Assembly: GCA_030770425.1 (NCBI GenBank) | Contig: JASJFT010000007.1 | Location: 4,245-68,244, forward strand | Direction of reading: 5' to 3' | Source: Darksidea phi | Lineage: Eukaryota; Ascomycota; Dothideomycetes; Pleosporales; Lentitheciaceae | Length of the DNA stretch: 64,000 nt | Shown: one piece after another, positions 24,265-35,535 of the stretch | How positions within the stretch are numbered: position 1 is the first letter of the stretch | Layout of the letters: each line of letters starts with the position of its first letter | Notes under the pieces: generated by a model | Seen by the model: the letters and a program-made list of their open reading frames with translations, nothing else | The model's database searches: none | Told to the model about the DNA's origin: nothing | Program-made: the position numbers and the translations under genes

Positions 24265-24755
24265 GGTGTCTGGTAAATGATGAGGGGTGTATAGACTGAA
24301 TGGCGTGTTAGCTGGGGGTGATGCGATGCTCTTATCAGTTCCAATCGGTGTGGCTTGAAATCACCATCTATAATCTCACGTAGGTGCATGGGTGTTGCAA
24401 GGCGTTATGTATTGGAGTCGAAGGTATCCAGGCTGAGCGATGCGAAGGCGGTACCCAAATTCAAAGTATAGAACCGGTAACCATTCTTGCAAGATACGGC
24501 ATAGATGACGGTGTCGTCTTAAGAATCAATTGGTGTTGAATGCCCAGATGATTGTATAATCTCGTGACAACGTGTGGAATTTCAACGCGTAGAGGGGCGC
24601 TACCGTTGCTGTGGGGATGCCAAGGCGGCCGCCTAGCGCTAGAAACAAACAGGGTGAGCGCATCTTCCACACATGGGCAACGCCAAAGGAGTTGGTACGT
24701 CTTCTATATGCCCTAGTGACAACGACAATACTAAAGGGTCATTTCCCCTCAGTCT
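24265..24755. other. intergenic
   Basis: About 490 bases between the small membrane protein and the SNF2 gene. Nothing recognisable was seen. Confidence 0.45.
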
Positions 24756-27700
24756 ATGAGTATCGGCCCTAGAAAACATCGTGCCCCCTTCCGACCGGTC
24801 GACACCATCTCGTCGCCACAGAAACCGGACTTCAAGACGCCACAGCATAGCTCGTCGAAGGGCGAGGAGGAGTGGTATCTGTGGGAGGGTGAAAGCAGAT
24901 ACAGCGTCGGGTCTTTTCGAAGCGACCGCTCCGCAACAAGCCTTCCAGGCAGCTCCAGTTCACTTTTCGAAGAGGGCCGCAGCCTGTCCCAACTTCACAC
25001 CCCACCTTCGGCCCTCTGCTCTCGACACACGGCAGCACACAATAAGGACAAACCAAGGAGGCTACACAAAATGGTTCGGGAAAGAGAGCCTCCTGCGGCG
25101 CAGGCTCGTACACAAGCTCCCGCTCAGAAGCCTCTACAGGAGCTGGTCAATACAGCGCCAGAGTTCGGCCAAACAAGCCCTCTCCGGAACCCCCTTAAGA
25201 AGGACGCGCAGAAAGATTCGTACGCCCACTTGTTCAACGTGCCCAAGCCAGGCCAGCCGAGGCCAGAGTTCCACAGGGACCCCGTCCGCATGCCCTCCGA
25301 ATACTCCTCCAACTCTCAAGGATCCGCAGTCCAGGGACACCAACATGTCTCCTCACAGCAAAGCGCTCCGTCGCATCCATTCCAGGCTGGCCCTCCCAAA
25401 GTAGGTTCGCGTCACAGCAACGCTTCAGCGGGTTCTGATGTTTTTGAGATCCCTGCATCCCAGTTTCAGCCCCGGCAACCATACCAAGGCGTTCCGGTAC
25501 CTATGCCTATGAACCCCCCTGGGCGCAGCATACAACCGGCACCACGGCCAGTGTATTCTTCTATGGGACATGCTAACGGATTTCAGCCGTTGAATCAACC
25601 CTACCAGAACCCTTTCCATAGCTCTAGGAAGACCGTTATTCTGGACGACGCTTTGCCGAGGCGGCCCGCCGATGGAGACGATGATAACTTTGATCCTGAT
25701 GTTGAGATTCGTGCCCAAGGCCAGGATTTTGGGGCGCCAGACATGTATGCATACGTGGACTCTTCTAAGGCGAATGAGAACATCAAAGAGTTGCTTGAAG
25801 GCGCTTTCGATGACGAGAATGAGAAGATCCCCCGAACGCGTGGCCGACAGAAGAAGAAACAGCTGGAGGAGGAGGCTGATGTGAAGAAGTCGTTAGCAGC
25901 ACGCCTAAAAGCCCTGGAGGTCGAAGAAGCAGAAAAGAATACTCCAGTTGAGGAAGAGGAAGATGATGAAGAGGAAGACGATGGCACTGTTGAGGGTATG
26001 AAGGTCAAGCTGTTGCCTCATCAGGTCGATGGAGTCTCGTGGATGATTGAAAAGGAGACCGGCGCCCACAACAAGCGAGGCAAGCTTCCTAAGGGCGGCA
26101 TTCTCGCCGACGACATGGGCCTCGGCAAGACTATACAATCCATTGCATTAATCCTTTCTAATCCGCGTCCGGAGAAGGACGTGGAGCCGGAGAACAAGAA
26201 GAACAAGATCCTTCCAACCGTGGGCAACGGCACGCTCATCGTTGCACCGTTGGCATTGATCAGACAGTGGGAGGCCGAAATCAAGGACAAAGTCACAAGC
26301 TCGCATAGCCTCAAGGTTCTTGTTCACCATGGCCAGAATCGCACAAAGTCCATGGACAAGCTCAAAACGTATGATGTCGTCATCACAACGTATCAGGTCC
26401 TCTCATCTGAACACGCAAGCTGCGGCGAAGGCCCTAATGGCCTGAAGAAGGGTTGCTTTGGTATCCACTGGTATCGCACCATATTAGACGAGGCGCACTC
26501 CATCAAGAACCGGAACGCGAAGATGACCAAAGCTTGCTACGAGATCAACTCTCACTACCGATGGTGCTTGACGGGTACCCCCATGCAGAACAATCTCGAC
26601 GAGTTGCAAAGCTTGATTAAATTCCTCCGCATACAACCCTACTGCGATTATTCCAGTTGGAAAGACTCCATCGCCGGCCCCATCAAGAACGGCAGGGGAA
26701 ATCTCGGTATGAAGCGACTGCAGGTCTTTCTGAAAGCGTTTATGAAGCGCCGAACAAAAGACGTACTGAAGAAGGATGGGGCCTTGAACTTTGGCGGCAA
26801 GTCTAAGGATGGCGAGGAGAAGGGCGGTTTCCAGATCGTGGATCGCAACATCGAGACCGTGATCGGAGAGTTCACCGCCAAGGAGCGAGCGTTCTACGAC
26901 CGCCTCTCCAATCGTGCTGAGTCCCGTCTTGAAGAGATGATGGGAGGAGCAAAGCAGGATTATATCGGAGCTTTGGTGCTATTGCTTCGTCTACGACAGG
27001 CTTGTAATCACCCCAACCTCACGAAGAGCAATGTCAAGGATGATAAAGACGCTTTGACGACCGGTTCCAAGCCTGCTGTTCCAACTGGCCTTCAAACTCC
27101 CCGCAAGTCAAACGACGCTGATGCTGACGATCTTGCGGATCTGCTTGGCGGCTTGAGCGTTCAGACAAAGCGATGCGATATCTGCCAGATTACACTGAAC
27201 CGTGACAACGCCGCCACAGGTGCAATTCGGTGCAACGAGTGCGAGACTGATCTCAATGTCTCGACGAAGAAATCAAAGAAATCGAAGAAGGCGCACAAAC
27301 ACAAGCACAACGACCGCAAGGAGAAGCACCAAAAGAAGCCGAATATGGCAGAAGGGGAGAAAGCAGCAGCAGCACCTACAGCCTCACGGCAACGTCGCGT
27401 GATTGTTGATAGCGATGACGAGGATGAAGGCGAGTGGCTAGTACCAGAGGACGAACAAGGTACTGCTGACCTTGGCAAGGCTGGTGGTACGGACGATGAG
27501 AACGCAGAGAATGGTGGCGATACCTTAAACTCAGTTGATTCGGACTCGTTTGCAACCGATGATAAGGATAGCGTGGGCTCATTCGTTGTTCATGACACAG
27601 ACAGCGATGACGATAGGCTCGTCGTCCGCAAGAAGCAGTCGAAGAAGCCTAAGATCATCAGCCTTGATTCCGATGACGATTCTGCTTCAGGCAGCGAGAC

Positions 27701-28546
27701 TGACTCTGAAGAATCCGAACCCGAGAGAGACTCAGAGGACGATTCAGAGACTGAAGACTCGGATATCGAATACAATGCTTCAGACATTACGCCTTCTACC
27801 AAGATCCGCCAGCTCTTGTCAATCCTAGAAAAGGAGACTCCTGATCATAAGGTTATCGTCTTCTCCCAGTTTACCTCGATGCTCGACCTTATTGAGCCTT
27901 TCCTCAAACGTGGAGGCTATAACTTCACGCGCTATGACGGTAGTATGCGCAACGATCTCCGCGAAGCTAGCCTTCACAAGCTGCGCAACGATAAGCGCAC
28001 CCGGGTGCTTCTCTGCAGTCTGAAGTGCGGTAGCTTGGGGCTCAATTTGACAGCTGCCAGCCGCGTTGTTATCATGGAGCCATTCTGGAATCCTGTGAGT
28101 CCTTGGCCCGGTTGTTAATATCTTCTTGTCCATATATAATTTGCTGACACGTGCAATAGTTCGTAGAAGAACAGGCAATAGACCGCGTCCACCGCCTCAA
28201 CCAAACCGTCGACGTAACAGTATACCGCCTCTCTATCCACAACTCTGTCGAAGAGAAAATCCTCGCCCTGCAAGAGTCCAAGCGCAAACTTGCCAATGCT
28301 GCTATCGAAGGCGGCAAGGCGATAGGCAAGCTGAGCATGAAAGACATCCTCAACTTATTCAAGCGAGACGCTGAGTACGATCATCGTCATGTTGACGATG
28401 ATGAGGACCGAGGGCTTTTCTCTAAGACACGGGTACTTGAGAGTCAGGGGAGCGGTGAGGAGCGGAGTGAGAGCACGGAGAAGAGGCGCAAGGCGGGGAG
28501 TTTAGGGTTGAAGAGGCAGGAGCACAGTGTTTGGGGCAGGCGGTGA
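24756..28546 (+). CDS. SNF2-family ATPase, Uls1/Rrp1/Rrp2-like
   Basis: Two exons (24756-28094, 28160-28546) join PFWNP to FVEEQAIDRVHRLNQT, 1241 aa. The N-terminal ~400 residues are Pro/Ser/Gln-rich and then acidic. The ATPase core has LLPHQVDGVSWM, Walker A ADDMGLGKT (~450), DEAH (~578), and LTGTPMQNNLDELQSLIKFL. The second RecA lobe starts near 1033 (VIVFSQFTSMLDLIEPFL) and ends with RVHRLNQTVDVTVYRL. Between the lobes lies a ~250-residue insert with a Cys4 pair (CDIC at ~807, then CNEC) and long acidic/basic tracts. Such proteins remodel chromatin or displace repair factors and some are SUMO-targeted ubiquitin ligases. A proper RING was not seen. The start is uncertain: an ATG at 25071 with good context is also possible. 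Confidence 0.9.
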
Positions 28547-29318
28547 ACATTATGTGGCTGTGCGTGGACGTCGATGGCCTAGTACTCGGGTACGGCGCCG
28601 CAGTGACGTATACGTGGATGTAATGCCTCGATGATGACATGGATGGCTTCGGTGAATGGCGTTTTGTAAAGGGCTATAGATGTTTACGGCTGGCCACTTG
28701 GAGAGATGGGATGTATCTGGTATTCATCCTTACATCGTTGATCTCCATGTATGATCCAGTACTCCACTTTTGACGCTTCGGCTTACCGTACCATTTGACG
28801 AACTTCTTTTCGTAATCTACGGTCACAATGGATTTCTACATTGTACAACATCACGCGGCCATTCTCAAATTATATGTAGGAGCCTGATATATTAGACGGT
28901 CCACAGAAAGATATGTTAGATATTTGACATTCACGGCTATGAGAGACTATGCCATGTTCCGTCCAAGAGACCATCCATAACGCGAAGCGGAAGGGTATGT
29001 GTCAAGATCTTCATGCTAACGTAAAGGAGCTATGAAGATTCAAGTCGAAGGTATCATCTCCATTGCCAATGACATTCTACCACCCGTAAGGGACAGAATC
29101 CAAAGGACTCCGTACCCATGAATATCCAGTGTTGTGAAGCTGTTTTCCATACCCGCAATTCTCCCTTCCTTCAGTACGAAACCTCCGAACGAAATATTGA
29201 AACCCGGATGAGACAGAAAACGGTAAATAGAAAGAGGTCTACGTGAAGCTCCACTACCGCCACTTCTCTACTCTTTACTCATCCGGTTGAACCCGGCTGT
29301 AACGCTGCAATTCGAAGC
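28547..29318. other. intergenic
   Basis: 3' flanks of two convergent genes. A+T-rich with scattered short frames. Nothing supported. Confidence 0.45.
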
Positions 29319-29999
29319 TTAAATGCCTTTGTCCTTCGAACCCATACGCAGGACCGGCCCATCGCGCCTCTTTGGCGTACGTGGAAAAGGCTTGTTAGCG
29401 AAGATGGCGCGGAGCTTGGGGTTCTGGACCTTGAGTTTGATGATGTCCTTGCCGCGGTACAAGTTGCCACGGTTGCCCTGAATGCCTTTAGGCTTGTTGG
29501 CAAGCTTAATGGGCGGGGTGCCGGCCGTGGACTTGGGCGCAGTCTCGGGTTTAGGGGTGGGTGCCGGACGGGAAGCTTGGGACGGTTCGGTCACCTGGGT
29601 GCAGAAGAGCGAGCTGCCTTGATCAGCCTGGGTTTCTTGGGAAGGTTTGATCACCTCATCGCGGAAGAGCGAGCTGCCTTGATCAACCTGGGTTTCTTGG
29701 GAAGGTTCAGTCACCTCATCGCAGAAGAGCGAGTTGTCTTGGTCAGCCTGGGTTCCTTCGGTGCAGAACAAACCGGTGGTATCGTTGGAGTTGTCCTGCG
29801 AGTTGATGGTGTGAGTGCCAGAGTTGACTTGCGAGCCATCTTCGTACGTTACGCGGTCAATAAGACGAGCACGCGGCGGACCACGCTCTTGATTCCCATC
29901 GCGACTCTTGTAGCGCCTACGGTACGTGCTGGAAGCACGATTGCCGTCCTCGAGGTTGTTGGTGAGGCGGCGGACCCCATGGGCGGTCTCGCGAGCCAT
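29319..29999 (-). CDS. orphan protein with ~20-residue tandem repeats
   Basis: Intronless frame of 226 codons starting MARETAHGVRR. I do not recognise the family. Residues ~80-145 hold three imperfect 20-residue repeats of the form Q.DQGSSLFCDEVTEPSQET, encoded by a 60-bp minisatellite. The N-terminal third is Arg/Asn-rich and the C-terminus Lys/Arg-rich (KPKGIQGNRGNLYRGKDIIKLK), so the protein is a low-complexity acidic centre between basic ends and probably disordered. No signal peptide or membrane segment. The antisense strand is also open here (29577-30008) because the repeat unit is a multiple of three; the minus frame is preferred for its less repetitive, charged ends. Confidence 0.55.
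   Translation of the reverse strand: MARETAHGVRRLTNNLEDGNRASSTYRRRYKSRDGNQERGPPRARLIDRVTYEDGSQVNSGTHTINSQDNSNDTTGLFCTEGTQADQDNSLFCDEVTEPSQETQVDQGSSLFRDEVIKPSQETQADQGSSLFCTQVTEPSQASRPAPTPKPETAPKSTAGTPPIKLANKPKGIQGNRGNLYRGKDIIKLKVQNPKLRAIFANKPFPRTPKRRDGPVLRMGSKDKGI
29581..29760. repeat. 60-bp minisatellite inside an open frame
   Basis: Three consecutive 60-bp units differ by a few substitutions and share GAAGAGCGAG(C/T)TG(C/T)CTTG(A/G)TCA. No indels are visible, so the reading frame is kept in every copy. Confidence 0.85.
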
Positions 30000-32509
30000 G
30001 CCGCTTGATATTCCTATTTGCTGTAGGGAACCGTTGGCGGCCAGTTACAGGAACGAGTTGAGTTGTCAACAGCCACAAATTTAATACGTGCCGCATACAG
30101 TCGGAAACAAGTCGGCCCGGGACGCGATATCACGGTGGTGAAAACGACAGGAATGAACCTGTTGATACGAAAAGGTGCCAGTTGCCATGGTGAAGTGTTA
30201 TGCGGTGAAATGGCGGTCAGCCTGATTGAGTGACCATAAGGGTCAGTCTCTGACCCGGCTCAAAGCGAGGCTAGGCAAAGCCTACGTGAATAAGCATTCA
30301 TAGCTTAGATTCGCTTGCATGTTGTAGTTATCGAAATTTGCTAGGCCTGTAGACGTCGATGCAGGCGCCTTGGGAGGCGCACAACACTCAAGATCCTACG
30401 TACCGTGAGTTAACGCAAAGTCTAGACGCGCTTTAACTCGTATAACGAGCGAAAGCGTACATAGAATGTTGTCTTAGTACTTAATATACGCTCTAGCGTT
30501 CTTATCGCCTTCATTGTCAAGGCCAAGTCCAGACCAAGACGACCCTCTCCTTCTCAGCTGTTTCGCCCTCTATCGGTTCCAACAGTGCATTTTCTGATCC
30601 CCTCAAGGAATCTTCGCATTCAGGCCGCCGCCGTGATACAAGGTCTATTTGATAATGAACACCTAAATGGTACGTACATGGCGGTCCACATCCTCATCCG
30701 AGGCTAACACAACTGTCTTGTTGAGAGAGTTTCTGTCCGCTACAAGATGATTTGACCCTTCTAGTTTTTAATTCTTGGGATTTCGGAAACCATGTAATGT
30801 GAAATTTTTGTGGATTCGACGATGGCTCGCAAAAACTTGCACTTGACTCATATCGATGTCTAGGGCGATTCGCCAGAATTAAGGTTATATGAGCCAATGG
30901 GAAACGTGCACCACTTTGTAAACGAGTAATCGATGTGAAAACGCCTTTGATGGGGGATTTATAATATGAAAGAGTCGCGTAGAGAGTATTAAAGGAGGTA
31001 GTGTCGCTGGGGTAGCACCGGGGGGAACGTCCTCAAATCACAGCATCAAATCGAAGCTAGGGCAATGAAGATTAACCCGAGGACCAACCCGAGGACCGAA
31101 CTCATTGTTACTCGAAGGCGAACCTTCCTTAAAGTATCACTATCATTGTTTTGCTCGAGTGTCTAGCACGAAGATGTAGGAATGTTAAAAGGCGCCAACT
31201 GATGACTACATGCGTTACGGCGCGGAATAAGCGGGAGCCGCAGCTTTACCCTTGTTTGGGGAGGAGGTATGCAACTAGCGGAGATAGCATACCCAAAGCA
31301 AGAACTCGATGGAAGTGCCGTTTGTTCGTTTCCAAGGTACAGCACGGTAGCCACGACAAGCCTTGAATGACGAGATACTCATCAGACCGCTTTTATCTGC
31401 GGAAAAGGGTACTATAGTCTACTAATTACATATGCACCCCATCTACATAACATTTAGAGTCTGGTGCTGTTACCTTCGCTCCCGCGCAGTAATTTAAATA
31501 GTGGGTATGAAAGCCCTGAACTACATAACAGTTTCCAAAAATTCTCGCTTTCTCTATAGACCTTTGTAATATAGCCCTATTTTTCCTAGTACTTTATATG
31601 TGGAATGTACAGTCTGCCACGTGTAGCGCAGTATGGGAAGTTGAGTGCTCTGATTTCTATATAAGCTACGTATCAAGCTATATATACAGAGGGTGTCCCC
31701 AGCACAGGCCACCTATGGACTGAGCTCGATCAAACGCTTCCTTAATTTCTCAATATCTCCCAGCTAATCCTCGCTCTCAGGGAAAATCCTCATCAAACGG
31801 AGTCTCGAGGCGTTCTATATACGGACAGAGCCGTGACATAGTCCCTATGATTAGGTCGAGCGAAATCAGAATCCGTACCGCCTACATGACACTAGAGGCC
31901 CAAGTAGGAGGACCAGGATGAACGAAAAGCTGTATGAGAAGGTATCAAATGGCGTTAAAGGGGCCATAGAGCATTGCGGTAATCCTAATAAAAGAAAAAG
32001 GGCGCACAAGACGCTCGCAAAGGCTTTAAAAGCACCGAAAATGAGCACTGACGTCTGCTACATATACCGCAATACCGCATGGTAAGGGTAATCAGGATAC
32101 GCAAAGTGGAGGACGGACCTTGAGTCTAGCTGTTCTGTTGGATACACCTGTACATGGTAAAGGAAAAGGGGTGGAAATGACTAAGTTATTTTAGCGAAAG
32201 CCGCGAGAGATTTTTGGAGTGCAGGATACGAAGTCATTGGAGGTAAGGAGGAGGGATAAGCACGGGTAGACGCGGATGGACTCAATCTGGCAGGATCGGA
32301 AAAAAGGCGTAGATAGGAGACGGGTTTAATGGCGATGCACGATTTATAAGAAGCGAGCTGAACGGTGAAACAAGCTCCATCTACTATGAATATCAAGATT
32401 GCCTCTGCCTCTATGCGAATGCAGAACATGCAAGCGCTATGAATATAGCGAGGGTAATGGAAACAACTCAACCGCCAACGCGGAAAAGTATTGCTCATCC
32501 CAAGCTAAT
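30000..32509. other. intergenic, gene-poor
   Basis: About 2.5 kb with only short open frames. The segment 31400-32100 is A+T-rich. A + frame near 31864-32080 reads basic (NPNKRKRAHKTLAKALK) and might be a fragment of an old coding sequence, but I cannot name it. No tRNA or repeat was recognised. Confidence 0.45.
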
Positions 32510-33538
32510 CTAGTCACTGCCCAACCGCTTCTGTTCGATCAACCTTTCGAACTCAGAGTAGACGTCCTTTGACATTGGATACGTGTGCTCCGGCGCCGGG
32601 TATGCCCGACTCTTGACCTCGGTCTTATACTCTGATATCGCTCTAAAGCTCTCTTCCCATACATTGCCGTACTGCTTGACGAACTTGGGAAGGAACCGTC
32701 CAGGCGGGAAGTATCCTAGCATATCGATTTGCACTAGCACTTGACCCGAGCAGCCGTTGCCGGCACCAATGCTTATCGTCGGAATGCTGAGTTCCTTAGT
32801 TACAAGAGCTGCAACCTCTGCAGGCACAGCTTCCATGACCATGGCATAGGCCCCGGCTTCTTGTACGGCGAAAGCATCTTCGAGCAGCTTCATTGCGGAA
32901 GCGGTGCTCTTACCCTGGACGCGAAAGCCGCCGAGAGAATTTTGTCGTTGCGGCGTAAGACCAATATGGCCGAGCACAGGGATGCCGGCAGTGGTAATCT
33001 TGGAGATGGTTGGTGCCATCTCCTTCCCACCCTCCAGCTTGACAGACTTGACACGCCCTTCTTTGATCATGCGGATAGCGGACTCCAAGGCTTGCTCGGG
33101 CGCGATCTCGTACGTTCCCATGGGAAGGTCTCCAATGGTGAAGGCACCTTTGGTGGCACGGGCCACGGACCGACAATGCAACAGCATCTCCTCCATTAAA
33201 ACCTCGCTAGTATCCTCCATTCCAAGGGCGACCATGGCCAGACTATCCCCAACCAGGATCATATCTATGCCGGCATGGTCGGCAACATGTGCGCTCGGGA
33301 AGTCGTGCGCGGTGATCATAGTAATAGGTTCATGCTTCCGGTACAGACTCTGGAGGGTGTTGATGGTAACTGGTTTGCGCGCATTGGCCGGCGCGGCGCT
33401 GAGGGGTGAATGAGAGCTCCATCGGACCTGAGCGACAGGTAACAGGGTTGGCGACGCCGACGACAGCAATGGGCGAAAAAGCAATAACGACGACGTTAAC
33501 CGTGAGGATGTTTGGAGCGTGTTCATCGTGGCACGCAA
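32510..33538 (-). CDS. panB: 3-methyl-2-oxobutanoate hydroxymethyltransferase (ketopantoate synthesis)
   Basis: Intronless, 342 aa. The enzyme adds a hydroxymethyl group from methylene-tetrahydrofolate to 2-oxoisovalerate, the first committed step to pantothenate and coenzyme A. Conserved stretches are ITMITAHDFPSAHVADHAGIDMILVGDS (metal and substrate-binding DS), EEMLLHCRSVARA, GTYE, VKLEGG, PVLGHIGLTPQ, VMEAVPAEV and SIGAGNGCSGQVLV. The first ~45 residues are Ser/Arg/Leu-rich with no acidic residues, as in a mitochondrial presequence, which matches the known location in fungi. A second ATG four codons downstream (33526) is equally possible. Length is normal for a fungal PanB with presequence. 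In yeast the gene is ECM31. Confidence 0.95.
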   Translation of the reverse strand: MRATMNTLQTSSRLTSSLLLFRPLLSSASPTLLPVAQVRWSSHSPLSAAPANARKPVTINTLQSLYRKHEPITMITAHDFPSAHVADHAGIDMILVGDSLAMVALGMEDTSEVLMEEMLLHCRSVARATKGAFTIGDLPMGTYEIAPEQALESAIRMIKEGRVKSVKLEGGKEMAPTISKITTAGIPVLGHIGLTPQRQNSLGGFRVQGKSTASAMKLLEDAFAVQEAGAYAMVMEAVPAEVAALVTKELSIPTISIGAGNGCSGQVLVQIDMLGYFPPGRFLPKFVKQYGNVWEESFRAISEYKTEVKSRAYPAPEHTYPMSKDVYSEFERLIEQKRLGSD

Positions 33539-34505
33539 CAGCGCAATATGGCTACCAAAGGGAAATTTTTGAGTGTGGTGAATTTGGTGCTAGCCCAGGG
33601 AGCAAAAGCAGAAAAGGTGAATTTCGGCATTTTTAGGGCGAAGGGCGGGCTTTTATGAGTCTGCTTCGTGATGATGTTTGCGCAGTAGATGTGATTCTGC
33701 TGGTGTTTGTTGGAAAGCGATCCCTCGGTCCGGCGAAGCCTGTCAGCTCGCCCAGACCGCTTCCCTTTGTCGGTCTGGCCTAACATTCTACGGCCGCGCC
33801 CACCCGCCGTTCGACGTCAGGCTGGTAAAGATGATGGACTTCGGAGTCTGAGGCGTGGTGCTTGGGTCTGTGGGCGGCATGCTGCAGATGTCAGATGTCA
33901 GAAGTCGAATGTCGAAATGTCGAATGGCCGTGATGTGCACGTGCTCTCGTGTCGCATAGCGGAACCCCAAGGATGGCTAGACCTGTCTCGATATGGGGTC
34001 TCGCGGTGCTCTTGTTCACTCATATAATGTATGTACTTTGGGGGTAGCAGCATTGATAATTCTTGACATGGTGTGGCTGCTGCAGTGGCGTCTGCTTCTC
34101 GGCGCTACCTGACCAGGGTTGCATGCACACGTTGTGAGCGTGACTACCCGGCTCGTGACGACCCTCGAGCGTCCTCGAGCCTACAACACTCACTCGGCAG
34201 CTTTCTTTCCCGGTTATTCCACCAACACATCGACGACACCCGTATCCACAGTCGGAACCTTCCTCTCGCCAGAGGCGACTCGCACGTACCCCCGCCAACA
34301 AAGCACCTACGTAGCCAAACCGCCCCTCCGCTATCGATTGCCCCACCGCCAACCTCGCCATCGCATCTCTCCTCCATCATCATCACCACCACACAACACC
34401 TACACCGAGCTCAAAGAGCCAACAGCCAAGAGCCTCCGACGGGAGCAAAGTCAGATATACACACAAGCAGCGAGCACCGACGTGAACGACGGCTAGTTGC
34501 CTACG
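33539..34505. other. divergent promoter region, PanB and UBC8
   Basis: About 970 bases between divergent genes. A short degenerate repeat of ATGTC/AGAAGTCGAATGTCGAAATG lies near 33890-33926. The last ~150 bases before the UBC8 ATG are CA/CT-rich, as in a fungal 5' leader. Confidence 0.5.
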
Positions 34506-35535
34506 ATGAGCAGCCCAAAGCGACGGATCGAGACGGACGTAGGTGATTCTGGACACAACACGATTAAGACGTGGATGAATGCTGACGGATGGCTTGCTTC
34601 TGCTTTTAGGTCATGAAGTAGGTTCAACATGCCCCCCGACACATGATCTGGTATGCTAACGCGTGCATAGGATGTACGCTAATCACGATGCACTCCTCTC
34701 AGATGCCGGTGACTGATGCATAGCAGGCTCATGAGTGACTATGAAGTCACTTTAGTCAACGACAACAGTGCGGTTGCCTACGATGCTTCTTGTGACTTTT
34801 GCTAACTGTGCCTTCAGTGTCCGTCCTGCCGCCGTCCATCCCATCCTTGTACCGACACGGTCTTGCTAACACGCTTCAGGCAAGAGTTCTACGTTCGATT
34901 CAAAGGCCCCGAAGAGAGTACGTGACCGTGCATGCTACAAACTTTGGACTTGGCTGATTGGGACAGCACCCTTCCAAGGCGGCGCGTGGAAGATTCACGT
35001 CGAGCTCCCCGATCAGTATCCCTACAAGAGCCCCAGCATAGGCTTCGTCAATCGAATATTTCATCCCAACATCGACGAGCTGTACGTTCCTCCCAAACTT
35101 GACACTAAGGCACAATGAGTGGTGGAATGGCGTGGGCAGGACACCGTTGCTAATCGTGATGCAGCTCAGGCTCCGTGTGTCTGGACGTCATCAACCAAAC
35201 ATGGTCACCTATGTATGACATGATCAACATTTTCGAGGTTTTCCTACCACAACTTTTACGATACCCCAACCCCACCGATCCACTCAATGGGGAAGCGGCT
35301 GCTCTACTGATGCGGGAGCCGAAGAGCTACGACGCCAAAGTGAAAGGTATGTGGCAGCCGCCCAAGCTACGTGTAATACCTCTGACAGACTCTAGAATAC
35401 GTAGCAAAGTACGCTTCAAAAGACGCATCCGAAGACTCGGACAAAGACAACGATGACGATGACGAGATGAGTTCGGTCGGCAGTTATGAATCTGGCGACG
35501 AAGACGAGGCAGCGGGAAACATGGAAGACATCTAG
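34506..35535 (+). CDS. UBC8: ubiquitin-conjugating enzyme E2, UBC8/UBE2H type, with microexons
   Basis: Nine exons fit: 34506-34538, 34610-34617 (8 nt), 34671-34673 (3 nt), 34727-34767, 34818 (1 nt), 34880-34917, 34967-35081, 35165-35346, 35396-35535; 561 nt, 186 aa. The product runs [33 protein letters not shown], then [18 protein letters not shown] and [13 protein letters not shown]. The active-site Cys is in SGSVCLDV. The C-terminus is acidic ([12 protein letters not shown]), as in UBE2H. In yeast Ubc8 is the E2 of the GID ligase that removes gluconeogenic enzymes. Without the 1-nt exon the frame is lost before QEFYVRF; without the 3-nt exon one residue of the conserved N-terminus is missing. 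All introns are GT-AG. Confidence 0.92.
34671..34673 (+). other. 3-nt microexon (GAT) of UBC8
   Basis: It lies between an intron ending GCTAAC-GCGTGCATAG (34618-34670) and one starting GTACGCT (34674-34726). Reading AA+G AT+G CTC gives K-M-L, which fits the spacing of yeast VMKLLMSD and human VVKLIESK. Direct splicing from AA to GCTCATG would stay in frame but drop one residue. Confidence 0.75.
34818..34818 (+). other. 1-nt microexon (T) of UBC8
   Basis: Intron 34768-34817 ends TTGCTAAC-TGTGCCTTCAG and intron 34819-34879 starts GTCCGT and ends TTGCTAAC-ACGCTTCAG. Each has its own branch point. The codon ATG of NDN-M-QEF is assembled as A + T + G from three exons. Confidence 0.75.

Noticed and set aside
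31864..32090. Basic frame NPNKRKRAHKTLAKALK as possible transposase piece
   Set aside because: Too short, no DDE or HTH motif and no terminal repeats.
34506..35535. UBC8 linked to nearby PCK1 as a functional cluster
   Set aside because: They are about 20 kb apart with unrelated genes between; the link is only known biology from yeast.
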